64,000 nt of DNA, taken from positions 1-64,000 of the forward strand of contig JAQFVV010001002.1 of NCBI GenBank assembly GCA_028023455.1, given 5' to 3'. The notes under the pieces are model-generated. The model was not told the origin of the DNA. It saw nothing but the letters and a program-made list of their open reading frames with translations, and ran no database searches. Shown here piece after piece: positions 37,941 to 50,645 of this stretch. Both the position numbers and the translations under genes were made by a program. This DNA is from Epiperipatus broadwayi (Eukaryota > Onychophora > Udeonychophora > Euonychophora > Peripatidae). Each line of letters opens with the position of its first letter. Position 1 is the stretch's first letter.

Positions 37941-40027
37941 ACCCGCGTACAACCCTTTTATCACATCAGTTGTAACAATTTTCTGATGAGCATGCTGCAG
38001 GAAGGAACTATCAATTGATATTCTTAATGCAGATGTTAATGCCCCCCTACAACAATATTTCCTGCTCATCAGAGGATGTAGTACATAGAGACTGGAAACA
38101 TCTAAATATTTCTATGTTTGGTTTCCCAAAGAGCGCCATTAGAGTTCCATCTCACTACAACCTGACTGGCCTAGGTCAAGTTATGTCAGACGTAGCTCAG
38201 AGAACATGAGATGGAATGAACCAGTGCTATAATTGGTGAGTGATGCGATAAAACAAACAAAACTGGACAACTGGATAACCAATTTAATTTTTAGTAACAA
38301 AAAAATTTATTAAATAACAATTAATTAGCAATTTCTAATGAAGTTCATTTCTATCCACATGATTACTCTTTTTCATTTTACTTATGAAAGAGTTAGAAGC
38401 AGTTCTTTTTTCTTTATCAATAGTTCATTTACATGTTCATTATGAGAAGACACTTGGAAATAGTCCTAATTCAACAATAATTCATTTTTGTATTCCTTTA
38501 TGAGAAGAAGCTTGGAAATATTCCAATTCAACAATAGTTCATTTTTGTATTCCTTTATGAGAAGAAGCTTGGAAATATTCCAATTCAACAATAATTCATT
38601 TTGAATTCATTTATGAGAAGAAGCTTGGAAATATTCTAATTCAACAATAATTCATTTTGAATCCATTTATGAGAAGAAGCTTGGAAATATTCTAATTCAA
38701 CAATAATTCATTTTGAATCCATTTATGAGAAGAAGCTTGGAAATATTCTAATTCAACAATAATTCATTTTGAATCCATTTATGAGAAGAAGCTTGGAAAT
38801 ATTCTAATTCAACAATAATTCATTTTGAATCCATTTATGAGAAGAAGCTTGGAAATATTCTAATTTAACAATAATTCATTTTGAATCCATTTATGAGAAG
38901 AAGCTTGGAAATATTCTAATTCAACAATAATTCATTTTGAATCCATTTATGAGAAGAAGCTTGGAAATATTCTAATTTAACAATAATTTGTTTTTGTATA
39001 CCTTTATGAGAAGAAGCCTGGTAGCAGTTAAGCATTTATGATTTATATAACATTTTGTTATTTTATGAATTATTACCGATTGGTAGACATTTGAACTCAG
39101 CAATTCTTGGTTTGTAGAGCATTTATCATTTGATAATTGAGGCATTTATAATTTAGCCAAATATAAAAGTATATTCTTACACATAAACTCTGTTTGGCTT
39201 GTGGAGCATTTATAATTTAGTCAAATATAAAAGTATATTCATATACATAAACTCTGTTTGGCTTGTGGAGCATTTCTAATTTATATAGTAAATACGTTCA
39301 AATATTTTTATAAATAAATTTGTGTATAACTATTTCATAACTTCATTTTATAATGTATGATAAACATGCTTTAATATTTTACAAAACAAATTCTATGTAA
39401 TTATTTCATAATTCCACTTTATAACGTATGATAAATATGTTTTAATATTTTATAAAAATTACCTTCCAGTTTTGCAGTCTAGTTTATTCAAAAGAAGGCG
39501 GGTTATTTCATTTATGGAAAGTCATGGCACAGCGTGGAGAGAATGAAGCCGCTAAATTACCCCATTGACATTATAATTCCTCTAGCAAAGTTTTCTTTTT
39601 CCATTTTCACGTTTAGTTAAAGCTATATTTTAATTTGTCAAAAGAATTAAGTAATACACTTTCTTTTTTTAAAAAAAAAATTCAATATGTTCTGCTTCTC
39701 TGTGTAAGACGAGAGAAAAAGAAAAAAGTTCTTTTCTTCTGACGACGTGCCTAATTTGAATACTGCCTCAGTTTAACTCAAGTATCTTTTTTCTTTCTTT
39801 TTAATGATTGGATAATTAATTTCTTTTCTTTTTATTGAGACAGATAAAAAAAAATAAGATGACATAACATTTTATTCAAATCCATCAATCACAAAATTAA
39901 AAATATGATTTTTTTTTAAACAAATCAAAATTTATTGCGTTCCCAATTAGACTGAATCACGCTAGACGTTTTTAAATGGGGGGGGGGTCTTTTGAATATT
40001 TATATGAGGAACAGCATATCTGTTTCA
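37932..40027 (-). repeat. LTR-B of the array (2096 bp)
   Basis: As LTR-A but shorter: it keeps one ~188-bp unit instead of three (39010-39192) and has more 56-bp units. Elsewhere it is nearly identical to LTR-A, indicating a young or recombining array. Confidence 0.88.
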
Positions 40028-40613
40028 TTACCCCTCACCAAATTTTGGGATGAAATCGCCTGGAAGTACGATTTCATTCCATATACTATACACATTATTT
40101 CTCAGTACTGCCTGGTTTTAGATATGCTGATGAATGGGTAAGATGAGCTGGAAAAGTGAATACATGAACCATAGCTTCCAATGCCAGGATAAGTAGATGG
40201 CCAAGCACAAACTACCAGTACACACCGCCTCATGACGTCACGAGAAAATATCTCATTTTTAAGCACTACCTCTCTTGTACCTAGAAGTATCATCCAACCA
40301 AGAATAGGAGCCAGAGAAAAAAAATCAATTTGGCACTCAGCCAACCCTGCTCAGCTTCGGTGAGTCTTAGGGGCTATCATTTGGCCTATCCATGAGACCA
40401 AGGCCTATACATGAGACCTATATATACGCACTGCTGGACTACTCTTGGAGCACAACATCCAGGTCTGGATAGTGCCGAGCATATACTTCGGAGCATCATA
40501 ACACAATGCATCCAAGCAGCTCCGCTCAATCATCCACCATCTCAACATGAAAAACACAAGTTCATGCATCACTACACCACACTCACAAACTTTTTCCATC
40601 AGCTATCTCTATT

Positions 40614-41949
40614 TTATTCTGAATCATAACTGCAACCTGTTTTGGGAGACTGAGGATCATGATCAGTTCTCCTATAGTCCTCTTTTGTATTATGAGGTGA
40701 CATACTTCTGGATCGTCTCTTTGTTGAAAATTTATCATGTTTAACATTACTGTGATGTCTTGCTTCTTCACTTCTGTATTTTCTTTGGAGATCATTGTTA
40801 CTGTTTGATCTTCTAATTATACGCGTCCGATATGGACCATGAACACCATCTGTGAATTTTCTCCTGTTCCTCTTCCATGGTGGTACTTCATTTTTATATA
40901 AAAGTTTCTTTTTAAATGGTTCTTCTGCCATAGTAATTATTTTTTTGGTATTTGTAAAGGTTTCTTGTTGCTTAATTTCTTTCACACTGATAAATCCCGA
41001 GTTTTCAGATTCCTTTTTGGTGTCTTTTCCTGCGTAAGCAACTATATTTTTAATAACTGTCTTTATATATTTTTTTCTATACTCAATTTTTGATTTGAGT
41101 TTATTAAGCTTTTGTTTATAATTTTTATATATGGCTGAGGACTAACACACTTTTCTTTCCATTTTATGATTCCTTTCTCTATCTTTGTTACTATTTCATA
41201 GCATATATCAGACAATTTTTCTGAAACATTTTCTTCTATATTGGATAGTCCCTTTGTTATATTTTGATTATGTTCATTTTCACGTTTTTCATCTTCTTGA
41301 AGATCAGAAGATTTTAATTTTGCTTTATTAGATTCATTTTCATCCATTTGAAACTCTTTTACTGTATTTGATACAATTTCATTCTCAGCTTCTGTATATA
41401 CTGTTTCTTTATTTTCAATTTTAGAGGTACATTCCACAATCAGACTTTTTTCTGAAGGTAGACCAACAATTTCAAGATCACTCTTTGTAATTTCAATTTC
41501 TTCCTTTTTAACAATCTCAAATTTTGCTTCATCAGTAATAGGATATTCAATTTGTGATTCCTTTAAAATATCTTTGGTTGGAAATTCCAAAGTTTCCTCC
41601 TCATCCAATTTTTTAGGTTGAATTATTTCCTTTATCAACTGGTTTAACTTTTCATTCTGATTTTTGAATGCTTCTTTAATTCGTTTTTCTATTCTTTGGT
41701 TTGCTTCTATTGCTTGCTTGTTATATTCTTCTCTTTGTTTGATATCTTCTTCTCTTTGTTTATCCCATTTTTGGTTATATTCTTCTCTTTGTTTATCCCA
41801 TTTTTGATATCTTCTTCTCTTTGTTTATCCCATTTTTGGTTATCTTCTTCTCTTTGTTTGTCTCTTTTCTTTTGGTCTGCTTTTATAATTTCTATTATCT
41901 GAGCTATCGTAACTATTTTTTCTGTTTTTTGAGCCTCCATGTTTACCAT
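40614..41949 (-). pseudogene. gag-like protein of array unit 2 (frameshifted)
   Basis: Nearly identical to the protein of unit 1. The unit-1 stop is an Arg codon here, but the coiled-coil repeat is rearranged and frameshifted near 41800-41820. A one-base deletion in a T run near 41068-41075 ends the middle segment early (41638-41063), so the basic C-terminus (40985-40614) is out of frame. Neither unit therefore has an intact frame. Confidence 0.6.
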
Positions 41950-42418
41950 TTCTCCTTTGTTTTCTGAATCAGTAAGCTTCTCTCTCCATCCACACCATGA
42001 CTTTACTCCATCTTCTTTGAAATGCCTGTTTCATTCTTTATGCCATTCATTTTTGTTTTGTTTTTCTTTTAGACTTTTATTTTTCCATCCTTCCTGAACA
42101 AATTACATCACTACATCATATGCACTGTTCATATCACAGAATCGTGATCTGCTTATGCCTATGAGTAGGCTAGCTAGATCGGACCTCACAGTAGGGTGGC
42201 AAATTAACCGGCCTATGCCAGATAAGGCCTCACAGTAAGGATGACAATGTAATAGGTGCCTATGGTTAGGCTAGCTGGATAAAGCCTCACAGTTGGACGA
42301 CAAATGTAACCGGAGCCTATAGGTAGGTTAGCCAGGTAAAGCCTCACAGTTGGACGACAAATGTAACCGGAGCCTATAGGTAGGTTAGCCAGGTAAAGCC
42401 TCACAGTTGGACGCCAAA

Positions 42419-44769
42419 TGTAACCGGACCCGCGTACAACCCTTTTATCACATCAGTTGTAACAATTTTCTGATGAGCATGCTGTAGGAAGGAACTATCA
42501 ATTGACATTCCTAATGCAGATGTTAATGCCTCCTACAACAATATTTCCTGCTCATCAGAGGATGTAGTACCATAGAGACTGGAAACATCTAAATATTTCT
42601 ATGTTTGGTTTCCCAAAGAGCGCCATTAGAGTTCCATCTCACTACAACCTGACTGGCCTAGGTCAAGTTATGTCAGACGTAGCTCAGAGAACATGAGATG
42701 GAATGAACCAGTGCTATAATTGGTGAGTGATGCGATAAAACAAACAAAACTGGACAACTGGATAACCAATTTAATTTTTAGTAACAAAAAAATTTATTAA
42801 ATAACAATTAATTAGCAATTTCTAACGAAGTTCATTTCTATCCACATGATTACTCTTTTTCATTTTACTTATGAAAGAGCTAGAAGCAGTTCTTTTTTCT
42901 TTATCAATAGTTCATTTACAAGTTCATTATGAGAAGACACTTGGAAACATCCTAATTCACCAATAGTTCATTTTTGTATTCCTTTATGAGAAGAAGCTTG
43001 GAAATATTCCAATTCAACAATAGTTCATTTTTGTATTCCTTTATGAGAAGAAGCTTGGAAATATTCTAATTCAACAATAATTCATTTTGAATCCATTTAT
43101 GAGAAGAAGCTTGGAAATATTCTAATTCAACAATAATTCATTTTGAATCCATTTATGAGAAGAAGCTTGGAAATATTCTAATTCAACAATAATTCATTTT
43201 GAATCCATTTATGAGAAGAAGCTTGGAAATATTCTAATTTAACAATAATTCATTTTGAATCCATTTATGAGAAGAAGCTTGGAAATATTCTAATTCAACA
43301 ATAATTCATTTTGAATCCATTTATGAGAAGAAGCTTGGAAATATTCTAATTTAACAATAGTTTGTTTTTGTATTCCTTTATGAGAAGAAGCCTGGTAGCA
43401 GTTAAGCATTTATGATTTATATAACATTTTGTTATTTTATGAATTATTACCGATTGGTAGACATTTAAACTCAGCAATTCTTGGTTTGTAGAGCATTTAT
43501 CATTTGATAATTGAGGCATTTATAATTTAGCCAAATATAAAAGTATATTCTTATACATAAACTCTGTTACATTATAAGAAGCTTAGAAGCAGTCAAGTAT
43601 TTATGATTTATACAGCATTTCATCATTTTATTAATTATTACCGATTGGTAGACATTTGAACTCAGCAATTCTTGGTTTGTAGAGCATTTATCATTTGATA
43701 ATTGAGGCATTTATAATTTAGCCAAATATAGAAGTATATTCTTACACATAAACTCTGTTACATTATAAGAAGCTTAGAAGCAGTCAAGTATTTATGATTT
43801 ATACAGCATTTCATCATTTTATTAATTATTACCGATTGGTAGACATTTGAACTCAACAATTCTTGGTTTGTAGAGCATTTATCATTTGATAATTGAGGCA
43901 TTTATAATTTAGCCAAATATAAAAGTATATTCTTATACATAAACTCTGTTTGGCTTGTGGAGCATTTATAATTTAGTCAAATATAAAAGTATATTCATAT
44001 ACATAAACTCTGTTTGGCTTGTGGAGCATTTCTAATTTATATAGTAAATACGTTCAAATATTTTTATAAATAAATTTGCGTATAACTATTTCATAACTTC
44101 ATTTTATAACGTATGATAAACATGTTTTAATATTTTACAAAACAAATTCTATGTAATTATTTCATAATTCCACTTTATAACGTATGATAAATATGTTTTA
44201 ATATTTTATAAAAATTACCTTCCAGTTTTGCAGTCTAGTTTATTCAAAAGAAGGCGGGTTATTTCATTTATGGAAAGTCATGGCACAGCGTGGAGAGAAT
44301 GAAGCCGCTAAATTACCCCATTGACATTATAATTCCTCTAGCAAAGTTTTCTTTTTCCATTTTCACGTTTAGTTAAAGCTATATTTTAATTTGTCAAAAG
44401 AATTAAGTAATACACTTTCTTTTTTTTTAAAAAAAAATTCAATATGTTCTGCTTCTCTGTGTAAGACGAAAGTTCTTTTCTTCTGACGACGTGCCTAATT
44501 TGAATACTGCCTCAGTTTAACTCAAGTATCTTTTTTCTTTCTTTTTAATGATTGGATAATTAATTTCTTTTCTTTTTATTGAGACAGATAAAAAAAATAA
44601 GATGACATAACATTTTATTCAAATCCATCAATCACAAAATTAAAAATATGATTTTTTTTTAAACAAATCAAAATTTATTGCGTTCCCAATTAGACTGAAT
44701 CATGCTAGACGTTTTTAAATGGGGGGGGGTCTTTTGAATATTTATATGAGGAACAGCATATCTGTTTCA
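42419..44769 (-). repeat. LTR-C of the array (2351 bp)
   Basis: Full-length LTR with about nine 56-bp units and three ~188-bp units (43385-43950). It ends CTGTTTCA directly at the TA-rich insertion point in the outer LTR. It is the 5' LTR of the array in element orientation. Confidence 0.88.
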
Positions 44770-45970
44770 ATATATATATAATTAATACACATAATAACAA
44801 AGGAGTGCGATTACACATCAGAGTTGTATTTTTTTAAACATTTTAATAAATTATTAAGTACTTAAATATAATAAATTATTAAGTACTTTATTTAAGTTGA
44901 AATAACACGTTTCTTTAACCATTACTAAATGTTCATTTAAGGCAGATTAAGAAAAGATCAAAGTTACCTCTTACGAGCGAATGTTCACGTGGCTGAGGCT
45001 AATAATCTGTAAGCTTACAGCATAGAGAAGATGTTGGTTTTAATGAAAGTCGCTGACCCAAACGATGATGATAAGCTCTGAAATATTCTGGCCAAAACAA
45101 TCCCTACTAGAATTTAAGTAGATGAGTTTGACTTGATTGTGAGAGAGTCTAGTTGTTAGACTTCCGTGGCCATTGCGCTTGGTTGACTAAACGGCAAATC
45201 CATAAATAAAGTTCAGGCAGGCCCCACAATAGCTGTTCATTGAGCGATCTAAGAACCCACACGATTATTTTACCCCCTCATGTAGACGGAGTACATTATG
45301 AATAAAATTCTTAATTAATAATTAGGATAATCAGTTTATACTTCTTTCTCTGCTTTCCTATATCACTTCACTGCTTTTTCTAATTTTTAAAATCACCACT
45401 AAAATCACTGAGAACAAATATAGTTCTATTCTTTAGTGCTCTTTAACCTCACTTTTCTTTTCTATTCCTATGCCGATGACCTGATCTCAGGAATGCTTTC
45501 AACTTTCATTGTTCTAAAAATACTCTTGACCAGTTCTAAGAATTCTGGTGGACAGTCATTAACTGAACCACCCACGACACAACTTTCCATTCCACTGCTT
45601 ATTTTCCAGCCTTATATGATTAATGGGTTTTGCTTAAGAAACACATGTTATCACTGGCATTTAAATCTATCTTATGATATTAATAAATGAAATATCTATT
45701 TAAAACACAAAAAAATAATAAAAAAATAATGCAACTCTACATATAACCGCTTTTCTACTTTCTCACATATAAATATATTAGTAATTCTCACCCATTATAT
45801 TAACACGTACAGCAAACATATATATATTCCTACCTTTAATTGATCAACGTACTCATTCATACTCTTGTGTAACAGGGTTCGAATGACTATTTGTAAATTT
45901 TACCGCATCGACTTATTTAATTCGCAACCACTGGCAATTAAACCTGTATTTGAACCCAGATACTGTTACA
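44770..45970 (-). repeat. right LTR (5' LTR) of the outer element, second part, after the insertion
   Basis: Resumes the outer LTR exactly where 33222 leaves off: ATTAATACACAT...GGAGTGCGATTACACATCAG matches 29918-31109, ending TACTGTTACA. Confidence 0.85.
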
Positions 45971-45994
45971 ATATATATATATTGTAACAGTATC
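45959..45994. repeat. perfect 36-bp palindrome at the outer LTR end
   Basis: GATACTGTTACA, a TA run and TGTAACAGTATC: the last 12 bases of the LTR recur inverted across the element edge. A longer TA run follows to about 46020. Confidence 0.9.
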
Positions 45995-46020
45995 TATATA
46001 TATATATATATATATATATA

Positions 46021-46475
46021 GCTGCAGAAAGGAGTTTACTATTAACTGAAAGGAGATCTTTTGATTCCTCTTGGAGGCCTTAAAGGAACCGAGCTGGGCA
46101 AATTCCTAATGTCCACTCCATACGTTCTAGTTGTTGCAGCTGTTATTACTATGTGATTATTCATATAGTATACAAAAATGGATGGGCTGCTCACCATCAT
46201 GCATTAGCCAGCATGATGAGTTTATTGGCTTTTTACCTCCGAGTTTAAGATCAAGAAACACCATGGTCTTTCTTCTCAGCTGAGAATGAATGTTTGTGTA
46301 AATGATAAATATTTTTCCAATACATATATACAATTATGACAGACCAAAATAAATCATGGCTCTTATCCCCAAGAGGCTGTAAAGTCACCAACCAAGGCAA
46401 TGGGTGTGGATGAAGGCTCAAGGTGCTAAGAATTCCCTGATTGTGGACTGAGGCTGCCATATGATGACAACTTTT
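46021..46475 (+). other. probable 5' UTR of the RTE LINE plus unassigned DNA
   Basis: No coding signature. Its right part precedes the endonuclease frame directly; the left boundary of the LINE is not visible. Confidence 0.4.
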
Positions 46476-47524
46476 TATTTAAGTACTTACAACTGCAGAT
46501 CATTTCAAGTGAAGGAAGATTGCAAGAATTAGAAGAAGAACTGTCTTATATTAAATGGGACCCTATTGGACTTTGTGAAGGTAGAAGAAAAGGTGGAAAG
46601 ACAATTGATTTAAAAAGTGGACATGTACTCTATTATAAAGGCACAAATATTGGAAATACAAGTAGAGTAGGATTCATTATAAATAAAAAGTGAAAGAACA
46701 ACATTGTGGGGCTTGATCATGTATTAGACAGAGTAACAAGATTAGTTATACAACTTAATAGAAGATACCAAATGCAGACAATTCAGGTTTATGTCCCACC
46801 AAGTTCTCACAGTAATGAAGTAGTAGAAGATATTTATATAGATGTTCAAAAGGCTTTTGATCAGTAAACAACATTTTAAAATTGTGATGGGAGACTTTAA
46901 TGCTAAAATTGGTAAACAAATGAAAGATGAAAGTGCTATAGGTAATTTTGGTTATGGTAATAGAAATGAAAGAGGACATAGACTTGTGGAGTTTTCAGAA
47001 AAAAGATAAACTTTATATTATGATTTCTTTTTTTGACAAAAATGTTAAAAGAAAATGGACATGGAAGAATCCAAATGAAGGAACAGCAGAATTGGATTAT
47101 ATTTTCACTAACAGAAAATATATATTTCAAGATTGTAATGTACTTAATAAATTTAGACTAACAGAAAATACTTATTTCAAGATTGTAATGTTCTTAATAA
47201 ATTTAACACAGGAAGTGATCATCGATTAATAAGGTGTAAGTTATGTGTTAATGTAAAACTAGAAAGACAAAAATTATTAAGAAAAACCATATTTACAGTT
47301 GATATTCCTAATCTTCAGAAACATTCTAATGAATTTAAATTAGAACTTACAAAACGGTTTCAAGTATTAGTAGATTTTGAACATGATTCAGATTTGAATG
47401 AAATTAATATGAAAATAACTCATACACTTTTAAAAACTGCAACAAAGATAGCTGGTAGAAAAAAGCAGCAATTGATCAATAAAATTTCTACTGAGACCAG
47501 AGAATTTATGAAGAAAAAAGGAAT

Positions 47525-48175
47525 ATGAAGATATACAAAAATGATGCATTAAAAAGGATTGAATATCTCGAATTTTGTAAAATGGTGCGGAAAAGAGTTG
47601 AAAATGATATAAGAGAGTATAACTGTGATCTAGCAAGGAAAGCCGTAGAAGAAAATAAAAGTCTTAAGAATGTAAAACAACATTTTGGTATTGGTAGGAA
47701 ATTTATATCTGCAATAAAAAAAGATGGAATTATTACTAAAAAGAGAGATGACATCATGAAATGGGTAGAAGATTTTTATCAAGAATTATATAGTAATAAA
47801 GAACAAGTACCTCCTATATCTATTACATCTTCCGAATTGCCCAGAATTTTAAATGAAGAAGTGAGACATGCAATTAAATGTATGAAGAAAGGAAAGGCTC
47901 CAGGTAATGATGGAATTATAATTGATATATTAAAAGAAGCAGGTGAAGAAATAGAAATTTTTTTAGCAAAGTTATATACCAAATGTCTAAATGATAAAGA
48001 TGTACCAGATGATTGGAAGAATGCAGTAATAATATTAATATTTAAAAAAGGTGATAAAGAAGATATTAGAAATTACAGACCTATCAGCCTTTTATCAGTT
48101 TTATATAAAATTTTTACCAAGATAATTACAACTCGTCTACAGAGAACATTGGATTTCCACCAACCAAGAGAATAA
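47525..48175 (+). pseudogene. RTE LINE: linker and first half of reverse transcriptase
   Basis: The longest surviving frame (216 codons) of the RTE element. It covers the basic linker, [15 protein letters not shown], the [17 protein letters not shown] segment and motif 1 ([15 protein letters not shown]), ending at a TAA inside the conserved HQPRE-x-AGF motif (Q codon changed to stop). Confidence 0.85.
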
Positions 48176-48534
48176 GCTGGATTTAAAAATGGTTTTAGTA
48201 TAATGGATCATATCCAGGTATTAAGAGAAGTTATAGAAAGGACAAATGAATATGAGTTGCCATTATGTTTTGGATTTGTAGATTATGAAAAGGCATTTGA
48301 TTCTATAAACATTTCTTCAGTGATTAAAGCATGGTTCATCAAGATATAGATTCAGGATATTGTCATATTTTAAAGAAGATTTACAAAAATGCAACAGCAA
48401 CAATTAGATTACATAATGATACTGGGAAAGTCAACATTGAGAAGGGGGTAAGACAAGGTGACTCCATATCTCTAAAACTGTTTACAGCAGTGTTGTAAAA
48501 AGTATTTTGTGGATTAAAATGGGAAACTAAAGGA

Positions 48535-49293
48535 GTGAAAGTAAATGGAGGTTATTTAAGTCATTTAGATTTTGCAAATGATGTAGTTATTTTTGCAAAT
48601 AATGCTTCAGAGCTACAGGAAATGTTGCAGGAGTTATCAGATGAAAGTAGGAAAGTAGGACTAAAGATAAATGTTAAAAAGACTAAAGTAATGTTTAATC
48701 GATTTGCTCAAAATATGAAAATAAAGATTGATTATGATGAATTACAAGAATTTAACAATTACAAATACCTTGGTCAGATTATTAATACAGATGGAAACAT
48801 AATGGATGGAATTAATCATAGAATTAAACTTGGTTGGAGGGCTTTTGGTACAAACAATTTGATACTAAAAGGAAATATGCCTATGTGTTTGAAAAAGAAG
48901 CTTTTTAACAAATGTGCTTTACCAGTTCTTACTTATTGATCTGAGATTTGGACATTTAATAGAAGAGCAACACAGAGACTTCAGACCACTCAAAGAAGTA
49001 TGGAGAGATGCATGTTGGGAGTAACAAGAAGAGATTTAAAATGCAATGTAAGGGTAAGAGAACAAATAGGTGTTACTGACCTTATTGAAAAAATTAAAAC
49101 ATTGAAGTGGAGTTGGGCTGGACATATTAATAGAAAAGATGATAATATATGGACATTTGAAATCTTAAACTGGATTCCAAGAGATTGTAAAAGATCCAGA
49201 AAGCGACCACATGTGATATGGATGGATGAAATACGAAAGTATGAAGGGATGATATGGAGAAGAGAAGCTAAAGATTGGAGAAAGATGGATTGA
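48535..49293 (+). pseudogene. RTE LINE: end of reverse transcriptase and C-terminal domain
   Basis: 48535-48939 holds motif C (LSHLDFANDVVIFANN; catalytic D changed to N), the thumb (GLKINVKKTKVMFN) and YKYLGQIINTDGNIMDGINH. After a stop, 49000-49293 is the RTE C-terminal domain (GVTRRDLKC, LKWSWAGHINR, KRPHVIWMDEIRK). Confidence 0.85.
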
Positions 49294-49450
49294 ACTTGGA
49301 GAAACCTTCATCCTGCAGTGGATTGATAATGGTTGATGATATATATATATATATATATATATATATGGAATAACCTCTTTTATCTGATGTCTTGAAGCAC
49401 CGATAATTATCTTTGTAAATATAGCCATAGTTGTTGGTCTTATATAATTG

Positions 49451-50275
49451 AAGCATGCACAACTCTCTCTATACATATTGCCACTCAGTGCAAGTTACAA
49501 TAATCAAGGAATGCCAGAAGAAGATTCTTGCATAAAATCCTCACCTAGTGCCTACTCATCCAATACCCCAGACTAGTTTATGGCTTGTGACTTTTATCAG
49601 TGAGGAGCCTTGGATCTGAGAGTACTGCACATAGATCTTAGGATCTAATGCAACCTTCCAGCAACCACCTTTTATCTCTACTTTACTACAAAACTACGAG
49701 ACTTGAAATGAAAATAGTATATTTCAATCCAAGCTCATCAGTTTATATAGTCATATAGGTCTGAACTCAGTTCAGTACCTATACATTTTGGGGTCTTTGG
49801 TTCTTTAATAACCACAGCTACCACTATCCTATTAGGCAGAATTACATCACATGATCACCATTTCTTATGCTTGCTCTTAACTGTTATTAAAACAGACAAA
49901 ACTCTCTATATGTATTGCTACTCAGTGCAAATCAGAATATGACTATATAAGGTGATGAGCTTGGATTGAAAATATTCTGTTTTCAATTTTGTGGTTAAGT
50001 AGAAATAAAAGGTGGCTACTGAAGGGTTGCATTAGATCCTAAGATCTAGATGCAGTGCTCTCAGATCCAACTCCTCACTGATGAAGACCACAAGCCAGAA
50101 ACTAGACTGGGGATATTGTATGTATAGGCACTAGAAGAGATTTTATGTACAACACTTCTGACATCCATTGATTATTCTGGCTTTCACTGACTGTCAATAC
50201 ATATAAAGACCTTTGCCTGTTTTAATAACAGTTAAGAGCAAGCATAAGAAATGGTGATCATGTGATGTTTATTGA
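49451..50275. mobile_element. composite of head-to-head dispersed repeats with 12-bp target duplication
   Basis: CTTATATAATTG flanks it on both sides (49439-49450 and 50276-50287). The left half (to about 49775) is an inverted copy of the ~360-bp repeat and the right half (about 49950-50275) a direct copy. In between, 49845-49945 is an inverted copy of the terminal 100 bases (AACAGTTAAGAGCAAGCATA to GATCATGTGATGT) found at the right end, so the right part alone also has inverted termini. Confidence 0.7.
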
Positions 50276-50342
50276 CTTATATAATTGTTGATCAATTACA
50301 ACATTTATATACAATTAGGTTCTATATTAATTATTTTCATAA

Positions 50343-50645
50343 ATCATTCATTATTCTAGAGATTATTCACTTAATGAATAATTTTTCTGTAGTGTAATTT
50401 CCATTACATCACCTGCTCACAAGGTAGAGACTGCTTTTCTATGCACTTTTAATAACTTGTGGAGGGTGTATCTTGGGGATAATAAGTCTTTTTCACATCT
50501 TTACTTATATGTTTATGATTACATCTCTTCATAAGTTATTAAAAGTGGATAGAAATCAGTATCTACCTTGGATGAGAATGGTGTAGTAAAAATTACACTA
50601 CAGAAATCATAATAATTAGATTGATAATCTCTAGTCTAATAAATG
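50343..50645. repeat. imperfect foldback repeat, about 115-bp arms
   Basis: Left arm 50343-50463 pairs with 50530-50645 (TCTAGAGATTAT with ATAATCTCTAG-type ends, CTGTAGTGTAATTT with AAATTACACTACAG, CTTTTAATAACTT with AAGTTATTAAAAG), loop about 66 bases. Related one-arm copies occur at 19.34-19.79 kb and 50.65-50.95 kb. Confidence 0.7.

Larger units (their letters stand above)
33223..44769 (-). mobile_element. tandem LTR-retroelement array: LTR-internal-LTR-internal-LTR, inserted in another LTR
   Basis: Three LTRs (33223-35554, 37932-40027, 42419-44769) alternate with two nearly identical internal regions (35555-37931, 40028-42418). In element orientation (minus strand) each LTR begins TGAAACAG and ends GGTTACA. 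Each internal region starts with a TGGCGTCCAACTGTGAGG primer-binding site and ends with a GTGAGGGGTAA purine tract. Flanking host sequence is TA-rich on both sides (ATATAT), so the short target duplication cannot be delimited. Such arrays arise by recombination between LTRs of two copies. No pol genes are present. Confidence 0.88.
46476..49345 (+). mobile_element. nearly full-length RTE-type LINE (BovB-like layout), disabled
   Basis: Order: endonuclease (SSEGRLQELEEELSYIKWD, RVGFIINKK, IQVYVPPSS, VMGDFNAKIG, GHRLVEFSEKR, KWTWKNPNEGTAELDYIF), linker, reverse transcriptase ([59 protein letters not shown]) and RTE C-terminus (NWIPRDCKRSRKRPHVIWMD). It ends at the TGATAATGGTTGATGAT terminus, followed by (TA)n. 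Lesions seen: stops near 46692, 46865 and 48174, frameshifts near 47005, 47520 and 48335, a 50-bp tandem duplication (47108-47157/47158-47207), and catalytic motif C changed from FADD to FAND (48565-48576). Confidence 0.88.
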
